This document shows, piece after piece, positions 7,943 through 16,294 of a stretch of DNA of 46,155 bases. Position 1 is the stretch's first letter. The number at the start of each line of letters is the position of its first letter. The notes under the pieces were generated by a model that had not been told where the DNA came from, ran no database searches, and was given only the letters and a program-made list of their open reading frames with translations. Position numbers and translations under genes: made by a program. This DNA comes from Phil1 sp964612925 (GTDB lineage Bacteria; Bacillota; Clostridia; Christensenellales; CAG-138), in NCBI GenBank assembly GCA_964612925.1, contig CAZTFU010000013.1:1-46155 (forward strand), read 5' to 3'.

Positions 7943-8992
7943 ATGAAAAGTATTGGCAAAAAAAGAGAAGGCTTTGGCGCATTGGAATATGCCGTGTTCA
8001 CGGTCGTACTTATTGTCACGGCTGTTTTATGCGTGTGCATAGGCAGCGTGAATGTGCCGCTTGAAAGCACAATTGAAATATTTCGCCGCGCATTGCTCGG
8101 CCTTGATATGCCCAAGGAACTGCCTTCTTCCATAATACTTACGGTTAGGCTGCCGCGCGTTATATGCGTGGCACTTACGGGGGCATCGCTTTCGCTTTGC
8201 GGTGCGGCCATGCAGGGTCTGCTGAAGAATCCGCTTGCGGACGGTTCAACGCTTGGCGTATCCTCGGGCGCAAGTCTCGGCGCGGTGATAGCGATAGCGC
8301 TCGGAATAACGTTTCCGTCACTGCCGTTTGCGGGAACAATGATAATGGCGATAATATTTGCGTTTTTATCGCTTTTGATAATACTCGGCCTTGCGTACAA
8401 GCTGGATTTTTCGCTTTCCACAAATACGATAATACTTATAGGTGTGATTTATTCCATGTTCGTATCAAGTGCGATGAACGTGGTGATAACGTTTGCTTCA
8501 AGCAAGGTGAAGCAAATAACCTTTTGGACAATGGGCAGTCTAAACGGGTCAACATACGCAAATGCGCTTGCGCTATTTGTTGCGTTTATTGTGTTTGGCG
8601 GTATACTGTTTACAAAGGCGCGTGAGCTTAATGCCTTTGCCATAGGAGAGGACAATGCGCGAAACGTGGGCGTTGATGTGAAAAGAACAAAGCTGACGGT
8701 GCTTATTTCGGTATCTGCGCTTATAGGCGTGTGCGTATCGATAGGTGGCACGATTGCGTTCGTTGGCCTTGTAACGCCACATGCGGCGCGCTTTATCGCA
8801 GGGCCGAACCATAAGCGATTGTTGAGCGCAAGTGCGTTTTCGGGTGCGATATTCCTTATGCTGTGCGACCTTGCCGCTCGCACGTTGTTAAGCCCGATAG
8901 AACTGCCCATAGGCGTTGTTACAAGCCTTATAGGTGCGGTAGCATTTATAATAATATTCTATCGTGCAAGGGGGAACAGCGGCCGTGCTTGA
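7943..8992 (+). CDS. btuC: Corrinoid ABC transporter permease (FecCD/BtuC family)
   Basis: A 349-residue membrane protein with about ten helices. Family signatures include TVRLPRVICVALTGASLSLCG (about residues 69-89), GSTLGVSSGASLGAV and the late VGLVTPHAARFIAGPNHK segment that contacts the ATPase. The ATG at 7943 has no purine-rich site upstream. Instead a TATAAT lies at 7930-7935, so a transcript from it would start at or next to the ATG. The gene overlaps the ATPase gene by 8 bases. With its neighbours it should form the BtuCDF importer. Confidence 0.9.
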   Translation: MKSIGKKREGFGALEYAVFTVVLIVTAVLCVCIGSVNVPLESTIEIFRRALLGLDMPKELPSSIILTVRLPRVICVALTGASLSLCGAAMQGLLKNPLADGSTLGVSSGASLGAVIAIALGITFPSLPFAGTMIMAIIFAFLSLLIILGLAYKLDFSLSTNTIILIGVIYSMFVSSAMNVVITFASSKVKQITFWTMGSLNGSTYANALALFVAFIVFGGILFTKARELNAFAIGEDNARNVGVDVKRTKLTVLISVSALIGVCVSIGGTIAFVGLVTPHAARFIAGPNHKRLLSASAFSGAIFLMLCDLAARTLLSPIELPIGVVTSLIGAVAFIIIFYRARGNSGRA

Positions 8993-9740
8993 GGTAAAAT
9001 CGCTTAATGTGCGTTACGGCACGCTTGATATAGTAAAGGATGTTTCCTTCAGCGTTGATGCGGGCGAATGGCTTATGATAGCGGGGCCGAACGGCGCGGG
9101 GAAATCAACGGTGATAAACGCAATCACGCTTGCCACACCGTATTCGGGGCAGGTGCTGCTTGACGGGCAGGATATTCGTAAGTGTAAGAGCGCGGAGCTT
9201 GCAAAAAGCATAGGCGTGCTTGCACAAAACCATTTTGTCGGGTACTCCTTTACGGTGGAGGAGGTTGTGCGCCTTGGCCGATATGCCTATTCTCCCGGCA
9301 TATTTGACAAAAAGTGTGATGCGGATGAGGAAATGGTGCAAACGGCACTTGAAATGACGGGTATGGCCGCACAAAGGGAACAATCCGTACTTACGCTTTC
9401 GGGCGGAGAGCTGCAAAGGACGTTCCTTGCACAGGTGTTTGCGCAAGACCCGAAGTATCTTCTGCTTGACGAGCCCACAAATCACCTTGACCTTATATAT
9501 CAGCGGCAGGTGTTTTCACTTATAAAGGAATGGCTGAAGCAGGGTGACAGGGCGGTGATAAGCGTAGTGCACGACCTTTCACTTGCAAAGAAATACGGCA
9601 CACGCGCACTGCTTATGGACAAGGGACGCACTGCCGCACTCGGCACCGCTGACGAGGCATTGAAGCGGGAAACGCTGAAAAAAGTGTATTCAATGGACGT
9701 TTATGAGTATATGAAGGAGCTGCTTGGACAATGGGAATGA
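8985..9740 (+). CDS. btuD: Corrinoid ABC transporter ATPase
   Basis: A 251-residue nucleotide-binding subunit. Walker A GPNGAGKST (residues 34-42), signature LSGGE (near 140), Walker B YLLLDEPTNHLD and the switch histidine in VVHD are all present. The GTG at 8985 was chosen because AAGGGGGAA lies 7-8 bases before it and the protein then begins MLEVKSLNVRYG, as homologues do; a GTG at 8964 is upstream of that site. It overlaps btuC by 8 bases and cobT by 10, consistent with translational coupling. Confidence 0.9.
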   Translation: MLEVKSLNVRYGTLDIVKDVSFSVDAGEWLMIAGPNGAGKSTVINAITLATPYSGQVLLDGQDIRKCKSAELAKSIGVLAQNHFVGYSFTVEEVVRLGRYAYSPGIFDKKCDADEEMVQTALEMTGMAAQREQSVLTLSGGELQRTFLAQVFAQDPKYLLLDEPTNHLDLIYQRQVFSLIKEWLKQGDRAVISVVHDLSLAKKYGTRALLMDKGRTAALGTADEALKRETLKKVYSMDVYEYMKELLGQWE

Positions 9741-10807
9741 ACGAATATGCGGCCAAGCTTAATGCCTTGATTTCGGCGGAGGACAAGGCGGCATATACGC
9801 TTTCCAAGGAAAGATGGGACGGCATTGCAAAGCCGCTCGGAAGCCTTGGCGCACTTGAGGAAGCCGTTATGCGCATTGCCGCACTTACGGGCAGTGCAAA
9901 GGTAGACATATCAAAGCGGTGCGTTGCAATGTTCTGCGCGGATAACGGAGTGGTTGCACAGGGCGTTACGCAGACGGGCAGCGAGGTTACGGCCATAGTT
10001 GCGGCAAATGCGGCCGTGGGCAAAAGCTCGGTATGCAATATGGCGCGCATCATAGGGGCGGATGTTTTTCCGATAGATGTAGGTATGCTCAGCCGTGCGG
10101 ACGGCGTTGAGGATAGGCATGTTGCAAACGGCACGAGGGATTTTACCGTTGCCCCCGCAATGACGCGGGATGAGGCGATTGCCGCCGTAAATACGGGTAT
10201 AGATACCGTGCGGGAACTGAAGGACAGGGGGTATTCCCTTATAGTTACGGGCGAAATGGGCATAGGCAACACCACTACGGCCGCCGCCGTGGCGGCGGTG
10301 CTTGCGGATATACCGGTAGAGCTTGCGGTCGGCCGCGGAGCGGGCCTTAGCGATGGTGGACTTGAGCGCAAGCGCAATGCCATAAAGCGCGGCATTGCCC
10401 TGAACAAACCCGATAAAAACGATGCTCTTGACGTACTTACAAAGCTTGGCGGCTTTGACATTGCGGCAATGGCGGGCGCATTCATAGGCGGGGCGATATA
10501 TCGCGTGCCTATAGTGATAGACGGATTTATAAGCAGCGTTGCGGCGCTTGTGGCAAAAAGGCTTTGCCCCGCATGCGGCATTGCAATGCTTGCAAGTCAT
10601 ATATCGGCAGAGCCTGCCGCACTTGAGGTAATGCGCACACTTGGGCTTGAGCCGATAATTTATGCGAACATGCGCCTTGGCGAGGGCACGGGCGGCATTT
10701 GCCTTATTCCGCTTATAGATATGGCACTTGGAGTGTACAACTCCATGGCAACGTTTAATGATATAAATGTTGAGGCATACACACCGCAAGGGGGCGACAT
10801 AAAATGA
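9731..10807 (+). CDS. cobT: Nicotinate-nucleotide:dimethylbenzimidazole phosphoribosyltransferase
   Basis: A 358-residue enzyme, nearly the length of the Salmonella protein, that activates the lower ligand base by transferring ribose phosphate from nicotinate mononucleotide, giving an alpha-riboside phosphate for cobamide assembly. Signatures are IAKPLGSLGALE near residue 33, FCADNGVVAQGVTQ near 65, GEMGIGNTTTAAAV near 175 and the C-terminal LGEGTGG, which contains the catalytic glutamate. It overlaps btuD by 10 bases and cobU by 4. The lower ligand used by this organism cannot be told from the sequence. Confidence 0.95.
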   Translation: MGMNEYAAKLNALISAEDKAAYTLSKERWDGIAKPLGSLGALEEAVMRIAALTGSAKVDISKRCVAMFCADNGVVAQGVTQTGSEVTAIVAANAAVGKSSVCNMARIIGADVFPIDVGMLSRADGVEDRHVANGTRDFTVAPAMTRDEAIAAVNTGIDTVRELKDRGYSLIVTGEMGIGNTTTAAAVAAVLADIPVELAVGRGAGLSDGGLERKRNAIKRGIALNKPDKNDALDVLTKLGGFDIAAMAGAFIGGAIYRVPIVIDGFISSVAALVAKRLCPACGIAMLASHISAEPAALEVMRTLGLEPIIYANMRLGEGTGGICLIPLIDMALGVYNSMATFNDINVEAYTPQGGDIK

Positions 10808-11328
10808 TAACACTGCTTACGGGCGGATCCGCCTGCGGAAAGAGCTCCTATGCGGAGGAAATGGCGGTGCGGCTGAATGGGCCGCTGTACTACCTTGCCG
10901 CAATGCAACCATACGGCGAGGGCGGCGCGGAAAAGGTCATGCGGCACAGGAAAATGCGCGCAGGCAAGGGCTTTGAAACGGTGGAACGCTACCGTGATTA
11001 TGAATCGCTTGAACTTGAACACAAGGGCGGTACCGCACTGCTTGAATGCATATGTAACCTTACGGCGAACGAAATGTTTGACGATGAGGGGAACATGCAC
11101 GACCCGTTTGAAAAGGTAATGCGCGGCGTGAAGCACATAGGCGCACAATGCAATCATCTTATTATAATAACAAATGATGTTGGCAGCGATATGGACGTGT
11201 ATTCCGACAGCACACGCGAATATGTGTTGGCACTCGGGCGAATAAATGCGGCACTTGCCGCGCTTGCTGATAACGTGTACGAGCTTGTTGCGGGTATACC
11301 CATAGTTATAAAAGGAAGGCTTATATGA
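10804..11328 (+). CDS. cobU: Adenosylcobinamide kinase / adenosylcobinamide-phosphate guanylyltransferase
   Basis: A 174-residue P-loop protein. The loop GGSACGKSS (residues 7-15) and the RHRKMRAGKGFETVE segment, with His48 placed like the guanylated His46 of Salmonella CobU, support phosphorylation of adenosylcobinamide and its conversion to the GDP form. The C-terminal half is atypical: where most CobU proteins have an NEVG.G.VP motif, this one has NDVGSD followed by a divergent stretch. A second CobU-like gene with the canonical motif but no histidine lies two genes downstream. It overlaps both neighbours by 4 bases. Confidence 0.88.
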   Translation: MITLLTGGSACGKSSYAEEMAVRLNGPLYYLAAMQPYGEGGAEKVMRHRKMRAGKGFETVERYRDYESLELEHKGGTALLECICNLTANEMFDDEGNMHDPFEKVMRGVKHIGAQCNHLIIITNDVGSDMDVYSDSTREYVLALGRINAALAALADNVYELVAGIPIVIKGRLI

Positions 11329-12092
11329 ACGTTGTAAGAAGCATTGCAATGGCATTCTTGATGTTTTCACGCATACCTATGCCGCGCATTGAATGGAAAA
11401 AGGAAAACATGCGCTACATGCTTTGCGCCCTGCCGCTTGTTGGCATAGCAGTGGGCGGCTTTATTATCGGCTGGACATGGCTGTGTTCATGGCTTAAAGT
11501 GGGAAACACGCTGTATGCCGCAGGAATAACGCTTATTCCGCTTATAATATCGGGTGGTATACATATGGACGGGTTTTTGGATACCTGTGATGCACTTGGC
11601 AGTCATCAGCCGCCCGAAAGAAAGAAGGAAATATTAAAGGACCCCCACACAGGTGCATTTGCACTGATTGGCCTTGGTATGTACATGACGGGGTATTTTG
11701 CGCTCAGCTGTGAGGTGGAGATGGGCTATACCGCCGCACTTTGCATAGGCATTATGCATGTTGTCAGCCGCAGTACGGGCGCATTACTCAGCACGCTTAC
11801 ATCAAGTGCGCATGAGGGACTTTTAAGCTCATTTAAGGATGCATCCTCCTCGGCGGCGGCATGGATACTGCTGTGCGAGTTTATATTGAGCGCGGCGGGA
11901 CTTGTGATACTTGGCGGCATTGCGGGCGCGGCGGCGGTCATTATGGCGGGAGCGATATTCTTTATATGCAGGCGTATTGCGAATAAACAGTTTGGCGGCA
12001 TGAGCGGCGATATCGCGGGCTTTACGATACAGCTGAGCGAGCTTATGATGATTTGCGCATATATATTCACATCAAAGGCGGTAAATTTATGA
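11325..12092 (+). CDS. cobS: Adenosylcobinamide-GDP ribazoletransferase (cobalamin synthase)
   Basis: A 255-residue membrane enzyme that joins adenosylcobinamide-GDP with alpha-ribazole (phosphate). Family signatures are the N-terminal FLMFSRIPMP, the GGIHMDGFLDTCDAL acidic motif (about residues 76-90), and the KDPHTGAFALIGL segment. Several hydrophobic helices fill the C-terminal half. Four-base overlaps with the genes on both sides indicate tight coupling. Confidence 0.93.
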   Translation: MNVVRSIAMAFLMFSRIPMPRIEWKKENMRYMLCALPLVGIAVGGFIIGWTWLCSWLKVGNTLYAAGITLIPLIISGGIHMDGFLDTCDALGSHQPPERKKEILKDPHTGAFALIGLGMYMTGYFALSCEVEMGYTAALCIGIMHVVSRSTGALLSTLTSSAHEGLLSSFKDASSSAAAWILLCEFILSAAGLVILGGIAGAAAVIMAGAIFFICRRIANKQFGGMSGDIAGFTIQLSELMMICAYIFTSKAVNL

Positions 12093-12439
12093 TTTTGATA
12101 ATAGGCGGCAAGGCGAGCGGAAAAACGGAATATGTAAAGAACTTGGGCTATGGCGATGCGGACTTTTCACAAGACCCGTTCAGTCGTGCCCGTGTGATAT
12201 ACGGTGCGCAGGAACTGCTTTTTGATGACCCTACGCGCACGGACGAGCTGTATGAAGCATTGAAGGATAAAGAGGTCATAATCGTCAACGAGGTCGGCAG
12301 CGGAGTGATCCCCGTTGAACGAAAACTCAGACTCGGCCGTGAGGCGGCGGGCAGACTGAGCGTTTTACTTGCAAAACGGGCCGACACCGTGGTGAGAATG
12401 GTGTGCGGCATACCGAGTGTAATAAAGGGGCAAATATGA
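12089..12439 (+). CDS. Minimal CobU-like P-loop protein lacking histidine
   Basis: A 116-residue protein that reads like CobU with the middle removed. It has the P-loop GGKASGKTEY (about residues 6-15), a short central part, and a well-preserved C-terminal CobU block: VNEVGSGVIP, then REAAGRL, and VCGIPSVIKG. There is no histidine anywhere in the protein, so the guanylated-His intermediate of bifunctional CobU cannot form. The ATG at 12089 overlaps the cobS stop in an ATGA; an in-frame ATG at 12053 has no supporting site. It may be a kinase-only or regulatory partner of the divergent CobU at 10804-11328. Homology to CobU is clear; the function is inferred. Confidence 0.75.
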   Translation: MILIIGGKASGKTEYVKNLGYGDADFSQDPFSRARVIYGAQELLFDDPTRTDELYEALKDKEVIIVNEVGSGVIPVERKLRLGREAAGRLSVLLAKRADTVVRMVCGIPSVIKGQI

Positions 12440-13041
12440 GAGTATATCTTATTCGACACGCAAAAACCGTGGGTAATGCGCAGAACCGATACATAGGCAT
12501 AACCGATTCGCCGTTGTGTGCGGAGGGAATTGAATTTGCAAAAAACGTAGGCAGGGACGAGGAACTTGGGGACGTTATCGTAACTCCGCTTACAAGAACA
12601 CAGCAGACGGCAAGCATACTTTTTCCAAGTGCCAATCAACATATAGCGGACGAGCTCGGCGAGATGAACTTTGGCGATTTTGAGGACAGAAGTGCCGCCG
12701 ATATGGAAAACGATGCCGCTTACCGCGCATGGGTGGACGGCGGCTGTATGGCTGCCTGCCCAAACGGCGAAAGCGTAGGCGGCTTTGCGGACAGGGTATG
12801 TGCCGCATTTATGCAAGAGGTACACCGTGCGGAGCAAAACGGCGAAGAACGGCTTGTATTCGTTGTACACGGCGGGGTGATAATGGCACTTTTAAGCAGC
12901 ATGGGCGTGCCGCACAAGGACTTTTATGATTGGTATCTGCCGAACTGTGCATGTGTGAAGGCGGATGTTGAACGCGATGCTGCGGACGGAAAAGCTCACC
13001 TTATAAATATAGAAGTGAGGGAAAGGGTGCGACTTGACTAA
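12436..13041 (+). CDS. cobC: Histidine phosphatase, probable alpha-ribazole phosphatase
   Basis: A 201-residue phosphoglycerate-mutase-fold phosphatase. The catalytic histidine lies in LIRHAKTVGN (residues 5-14) and the second conserved histidine in VVHGGVIM (near 144). In cobamide operons such proteins remove the 5' phosphate from alpha-ribazole phosphate or adenosylcobalamin phosphate, and the position directly after cobS and the CobU-like gene supports this. AAAGGGG lies before the ATG at 12436, which overlaps the previous stop by 4 bases. Confidence 0.85.
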   Translation: MRVYLIRHAKTVGNAQNRYIGITDSPLCAEGIEFAKNVGRDEELGDVIVTPLTRTQQTASILFPSANQHIADELGEMNFGDFEDRSAADMENDAAYRAWVDGGCMAACPNGESVGGFADRVCAAFMQEVHRAEQNGEERLVFVVHGGVIMALLSSMGVPHKDFYDWYLPNCACVKADVERDAADGKAHLINIEVRERVRLD

Positions 13042-14023
13042 ACACCTTGTAAATATAGTATCCAATTTGCCCATGCTTGATGTGTTCGGCGGTGAGGCGG
13101 GGCTTAAAAGCTATATACAAAACGATTGCGGTTGCAACGGTGCGGAGGTTATATCCTGCCCGCCGTATGGTACGGATACGGTGAAGGGCTGCACGGTTGG
13201 CTATCACCTTATGTTTTACCCGAACTGGATAGACTTTTACTGCGGCAACACTGAGTATCTGAAAACGCATTTCGGTGAAGAAAATGTGTGGCGGGAATAC
13301 TATTGCTGTGCGGATAAGGCGGGATTTGAAGCGCAACTTATCGATGACATGGACAGGGCACAGACTCTTGACGCAGAATATGCGGTAATGCACTGCGCGG
13401 ACATTTCGAATGAGGAAGTGCTTCTCGGTCGAACCATTCACACGAATGAAGAAGTAATACGCATAACGGCGGAGCTTATAAATACCCTTATGCGAAAAAG
13501 GCAATACACGTTTACATTACTTTTTGAAAACCTTTTTGTGCCGGGCATGACGCTTATGAATGCGGATGAAACGCGCCTGCTTTTAGACCTTGTGGAATAC
13601 GAAAACAAGGGCATAATGCTTGATACGGGCCACCTTATGGCGGCATTGAGACTGTCGGGAAGGCTTGATAAGTCAAGTGAAGCCGATGCGGCAAAGGAGG
13701 TACTCGGCGTGCTTAATGCACACGGAGAACTGACAAAATACATAAAAGGGATGCACCTACATAAATGCTCCCTTGATATGCCGATTGAAGAATATACCCT
13801 TGCGCGACAGATAAATAAGGATTTTGCCACGCGGAGCGAGCAGTGCTATGCGCGAATACTTGCGCTTGACACGCATTCTCCGCTTGAAACTGCGGCCATG
13901 CGCAGTGTTATAGACACATTAAACCCCGAATACATAGTGCATGAGCTTAGCGCCGCCACTCCCTCCGCCAAGGCAAAGGCCGTGCAAAAGCAGCTCAAAT
14001 CTCTTCGCGGCTTGAACCGATAA
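13034..14023 (+). CDS. TIM-barrel protein of the sugar-phosphate isomerase/AP-endonuclease-2 superfamily, role unknown
   Basis: A 329-residue protein beginning at a TTG that overlaps cobC by 8 bases and follows an AAAGGGTG site. Alternating strand and helix segments and likely metal ligands in LLFENL (near residue 158), MLDTGH (near 196) and MHLHKC (near 239) resemble the xylose-isomerase-like TIM-barrel superfamily (isomerases, epimerases, endonuclease IV). I cannot assign a reaction. Its position as the last gene of the riboswitch-controlled cobamide operon suggests a task in corrinoid or lower-ligand metabolism, possibly on a ribose-containing compound. The last 29 bases overlap the convergent degV gene. 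Confidence 0.7.
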   Translation: MTKHLVNIVSNLPMLDVFGGEAGLKSYIQNDCGCNGAEVISCPPYGTDTVKGCTVGYHLMFYPNWIDFYCGNTEYLKTHFGEENVWREYYCCADKAGFEAQLIDDMDRAQTLDAEYAVMHCADISNEEVLLGRTIHTNEEVIRITAELINTLMRKRQYTFTLLFENLFVPGMTLMNADETRLLLDLVEYENKGIMLDTGHLMAALRLSGRLDKSSEADAAKEVLGVLNAHGELTKYIKGMHLHKCSLDMPIEEYTLARQINKDFATRSEQCYARILALDTHSPLETAAMRSVIDTLNPEYIVHELSAATPSAKAKAVQKQLKSLRGLNR

Positions 14024-14867
14024 AGAACAGCGCAAGCGCACCGGGGCCGACGTGTGCACCGGTCACGGGCTCATAACACACAGTAAGGATTTCACGCGGC
14101 GGGTGATTTTTATTGAGAAGTGAGGCCAAATATGCGGCATCCTCGGCACAATCCGCCTGCGCTATGCCTATTGTTTGATTTGATGCGTTTTCAACAAGCT
14201 CATCGTACTTCGCGGCCATAGCCTTTATAGCCGTGCGGCGGCCGCGCACATTTTGAAAGCAGACTATTTTGCCCTCACCGTCACCCTTTAACAGGGGCTT
14301 TATATTCAGTATGCTGCCTATAACGGCGGCTATGTTGCTTAAACGCCCCGTGTTTTTCAGGTGCATTATATCGTCAACCGTGAACACCTGACACATTTTG
14401 TTCCGCATGGCGGAAATTTCCGCCGCAACGGAATGTATGTCCGCACCGCTAAGCCGCATTTCTGCGGCGTGCATTACAAGCAGACCCTCTCCCAAAGATG
14501 CACCGAATGTGTCAACAAGCAATATACTCCGATCAGGGTATTGCTCCCTAAGCTCCCTTGCCGCGATTTCTGCGGATGAAAACGACCCGCTGATTCCCGA
14601 TGACATTCCTATGAACAGTAAATCAAGACCCTGTTCGAGCAGTGGCCGCATATGGTCGATATATCTTTGCGGCGGCACCTGCGATGTGGTGGCACGCGCA
14701 CCGTGACGTATTGCGTTATAATACGCGGCACCGTCAAATGCACCTATATCAAGGCAGACATGTTCTTCGCCGTTCATGTAATAGTTGAATGGTATTATCT
14801 CAATATCGTATTTTGAAGTTATATCATTTGGCAAATTGGCAGACGTATCGGTTAATAACTTAAACAA
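13995..14867 (-). CDS. DegV family fatty-acid-binding protein
   Basis: A 290-residue DegV protein (fatty-acid-binding EDD fold). Signatures: LLTDTSANLP at the N-terminus, ARATTSQVPP near residue 57, GMSSGISGSFSSA near 88, VDTFGASLGEGLLV near 115 and the C-terminal GAHVGPGALALFF. In Gram-positives such proteins (FakB) present fatty acids to a kinase (FakA); no fakA is here. The TTG at 14867 is chosen because GGAGGA lies 7 bases upstream and the protein then begins MFKLLTDTS. In-frame starts farther upstream (to 14930) fall inside the promoter. Confidence 0.88.
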   Translation of the reverse strand: MFKLLTDTSANLPNDITSKYDIEIIPFNYYMNGEEHVCLDIGAFDGAAYYNAIRHGARATTSQVPPQRYIDHMRPLLEQGLDLLFIGMSSGISGSFSSAEIAARELREQYPDRSILLVDTFGASLGEGLLVMHAAEMRLSGADIHSVAAEISAMRNKMCQVFTVDDIMHLKNTGRLSNIAAVIGSILNIKPLLKGDGEGKIVCFQNVRGRRTAIKAMAAKYDELVENASNQTIGIAQADCAEDAAYLASLLNKNHPPREILTVCYEPVTGAHVGPGALALFFIGSSREEI

Positions 14868-14901
14868 TGCATAATCCTCCGAACACCTTGTGCTACACAT
14901 T

Positions 14902-14930
14902 AGATTATCACGAGCAAAACAATAAGTCAA
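14902..14930 (-). promoter_or_regulatory. Sigma-A promoter of degV
   Basis: On the minus strand TTGACT (14925-14930), a 17-base spacer and TAATCT (14902-14907). Start expected near 14895, which excludes the upstream in-frame start codons for degV. Confidence 0.7.
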
Positions 14931-14952
14931 GGGCGTGAGTGTGACGGTTTGA

Positions 14953-14981
14953 TTGCAATTTTGAACTTAATGTGCTATATT
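14953..14981 (+). promoter_or_regulatory. Sigma-A promoter of the DUF1836-GNAT pair
   Basis: TTGCAA (14953-14958), a 17-base spacer and TATATT (14976-14981), divergent from the degV promoter. Confidence 0.6.
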
Positions 14982-15012
14982 TGATTATGAGATCATCAGG
15001 AGGTGCTTAACG

Positions 15013-15618
15013 TTGGCATATGATAACCGACTTATTGCGGGAAAGCTGAGGCGGTGGGAAAAATATCTTAACCGTTTTCGCCTGCCGCGGTGGGATGACA
15101 TACCTGATTTCGGACTGTATATGGAACAGGTGATTGTTCTGCTGAAGCAATACTTGGATTATCTTCCCCCCGAATTAAAGGAAGAACAGATAATAACCGC
15201 GGCGGCCATAAACAACTATGTCCGCACAAAGGTAATGCCCGGGCCCGAGAAAAAGAAATATTACAGGGTGCATATCGCCTACCTTATAATAATATGCTCA
15301 CTAAAGCAGAACCTTAGCCTTGCCATGCTTCAAAAGCTGATACCCATGGGCATTGAAAAGGATGAGGTGAAAACGATATACGAGTCCTTCGCCAAAAGGC
15401 ATAACCTTGCCGCACAATACTTTGTTGAACAGGTACGCCTTGCGGCATCAAGCATACTCGGCCATGATGAAAAAAGCGAGCTTGACGCGCAGGATACCAA
15501 CGACATGATAGCGTTTGCCGCAGTGATAAGCTGCTTTTCGCGTTTGCTTGCGGAAAAGTTGCTTTTGCTTGACGGGAAAACGCTTGATGACGGCGGAAGT
15601 ATAGAAATAGAGGAATAA
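15013..15618 (+). CDS. DUF1836 domain-containing protein
   Basis: A 201-residue, mostly helical protein without membrane segments or signal peptide. The pattern IPDFGLYMEQVIVLL near residue 30, AAAINNYVRTKVMPGP near 63 and YYRVHIAYLIIICSLK near 83 matches the DUF1836 family, found in many Firmicutes and sometimes suspected to be regulatory because the middle part resembles a helix-turn-helix. The start is TTG, supported by AGGAGGT 8 bases upstream. Two bases separate it from the GNAT gene. No biochemical role is known to me. Confidence 0.75.
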   Translation: MAYDNRLIAGKLRRWEKYLNRFRLPRWDDIPDFGLYMEQVIVLLKQYLDYLPPELKEEQIITAAAINNYVRTKVMPGPEKKKYYRVHIAYLIIICSLKQNLSLAMLQKLIPMGIEKDEVKTIYESFAKRHNLAAQYFVEQVRLAASSILGHDEKSELDAQDTNDMIAFAAVISCFSRLLAEKLLLLDGKTLDDGGSIEIEE

Positions 15619-15620
15619 AT

Positions 15621-16106
15621 ATGGCGGAGCTTATTATATCAAACGCAAAAATGCAGGACGCGGAGGAGCTTAACCGCATAGAACGCATAGCATTCCCGAG
15701 TGCGGAGGCGGCAAGCCTTGAATCCTACAAATACAGAATAGCAAATATAAGCGACTGGTTTCTGAAGGCGGAGGAAAACGGGAAAATAGTCGGCCTTATC
15801 TGTTGCCGACCCGTTGAAGGCGAGGGCGTTACGGACGATATGTACGAGCCTGAGCCGATAAAGGAGGGCAATGTGATATGCATACTCAGCGTTGCGACGG
15901 AACCCGAACTTCAGCGGCGCGGCATAGCGGAGCGGCTTATAAAGGCACTTATCGAAAGGGCGCGCGAACGCGGCATGGCGGCGGTATCGCTTGCGTGCAA
16001 GGATAAGCTTGTGCATTATTATGCCAAGTTCGGCTTTGAACTTAACGGCATTTCCTCATCGGAACACGGCGGCGTTAAGTGGAACGACATGATACTGAGA
16101 TTCTGA
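15621..16106 (+). CDS. GNAT family N-acetyltransferase
   Basis: A 161-residue single-domain acetyltransferase. The acetyl-CoA binding motif is LSVATEPELQRRGIAERLI (about residues 93-111), with the Q-R-R-G-I-A phosphate-binding turn, followed by a VSLACKDKLVHYYAKFGF block typical of the AANAT-like subgroup, where the Tyr after His is a usual general acid. The acceptor is unknown. AGAGGAA lies before the ATG. The terminator at 16119-16155 follows it. Confidence 0.85.
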   Translation: MAELIISNAKMQDAEELNRIERIAFPSAEAASLESYKYRIANISDWFLKAEENGKIVGLICCRPVEGEGVTDDMYEPEPIKEGNVICILSVATEPELQRRGIAERLIKALIERARERGMAAVSLACKDKLVHYYAKFGFELNGISSSEHGGVKWNDMILRF

Positions 16107-16118
16107 ACGATACCAATG

Positions 16119-16160
16119 AAGCTCCCCCGCATACGGACATATGCGAGGGGAGCTTTTTAT
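16119..16160 (+). terminator. Intrinsic terminator after the GNAT gene
   Basis: A nearly perfect GC-rich stem of about 14 bp (from 16119 to 16155 with one bulge), a short loop and a TTTTT tail. Confidence 0.8.
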
Positions 16161-16217
16161 TGCACAGAATACCGTGCGCGGAATATGTAAACTTATTTCG
16201 ACGGCAAAAAACACGTC

Positions 16218-16246
16218 TTTACACAGGGTGGGATTGCAAATATAAT
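16218..16246 (+). promoter_or_regulatory. Sigma-A promoter of the VanW-family gene
   Basis: TTTACA (16218-16223), a 17-base spacer and a perfect TATAAT (16241-16246). Predicted start about 16253. Confidence 0.7.
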
Positions 16247-16294
16247 AAACGATGCATGACTATGAACATGAATTTTTGACATAGAGGTAATTTG

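Noticed and set aside
14868..14930. N-terminal extension of degV
   Set aside because: These start codons overlap the -10 and -35 elements; the TTG at 14867 has an ideal ribosome site.
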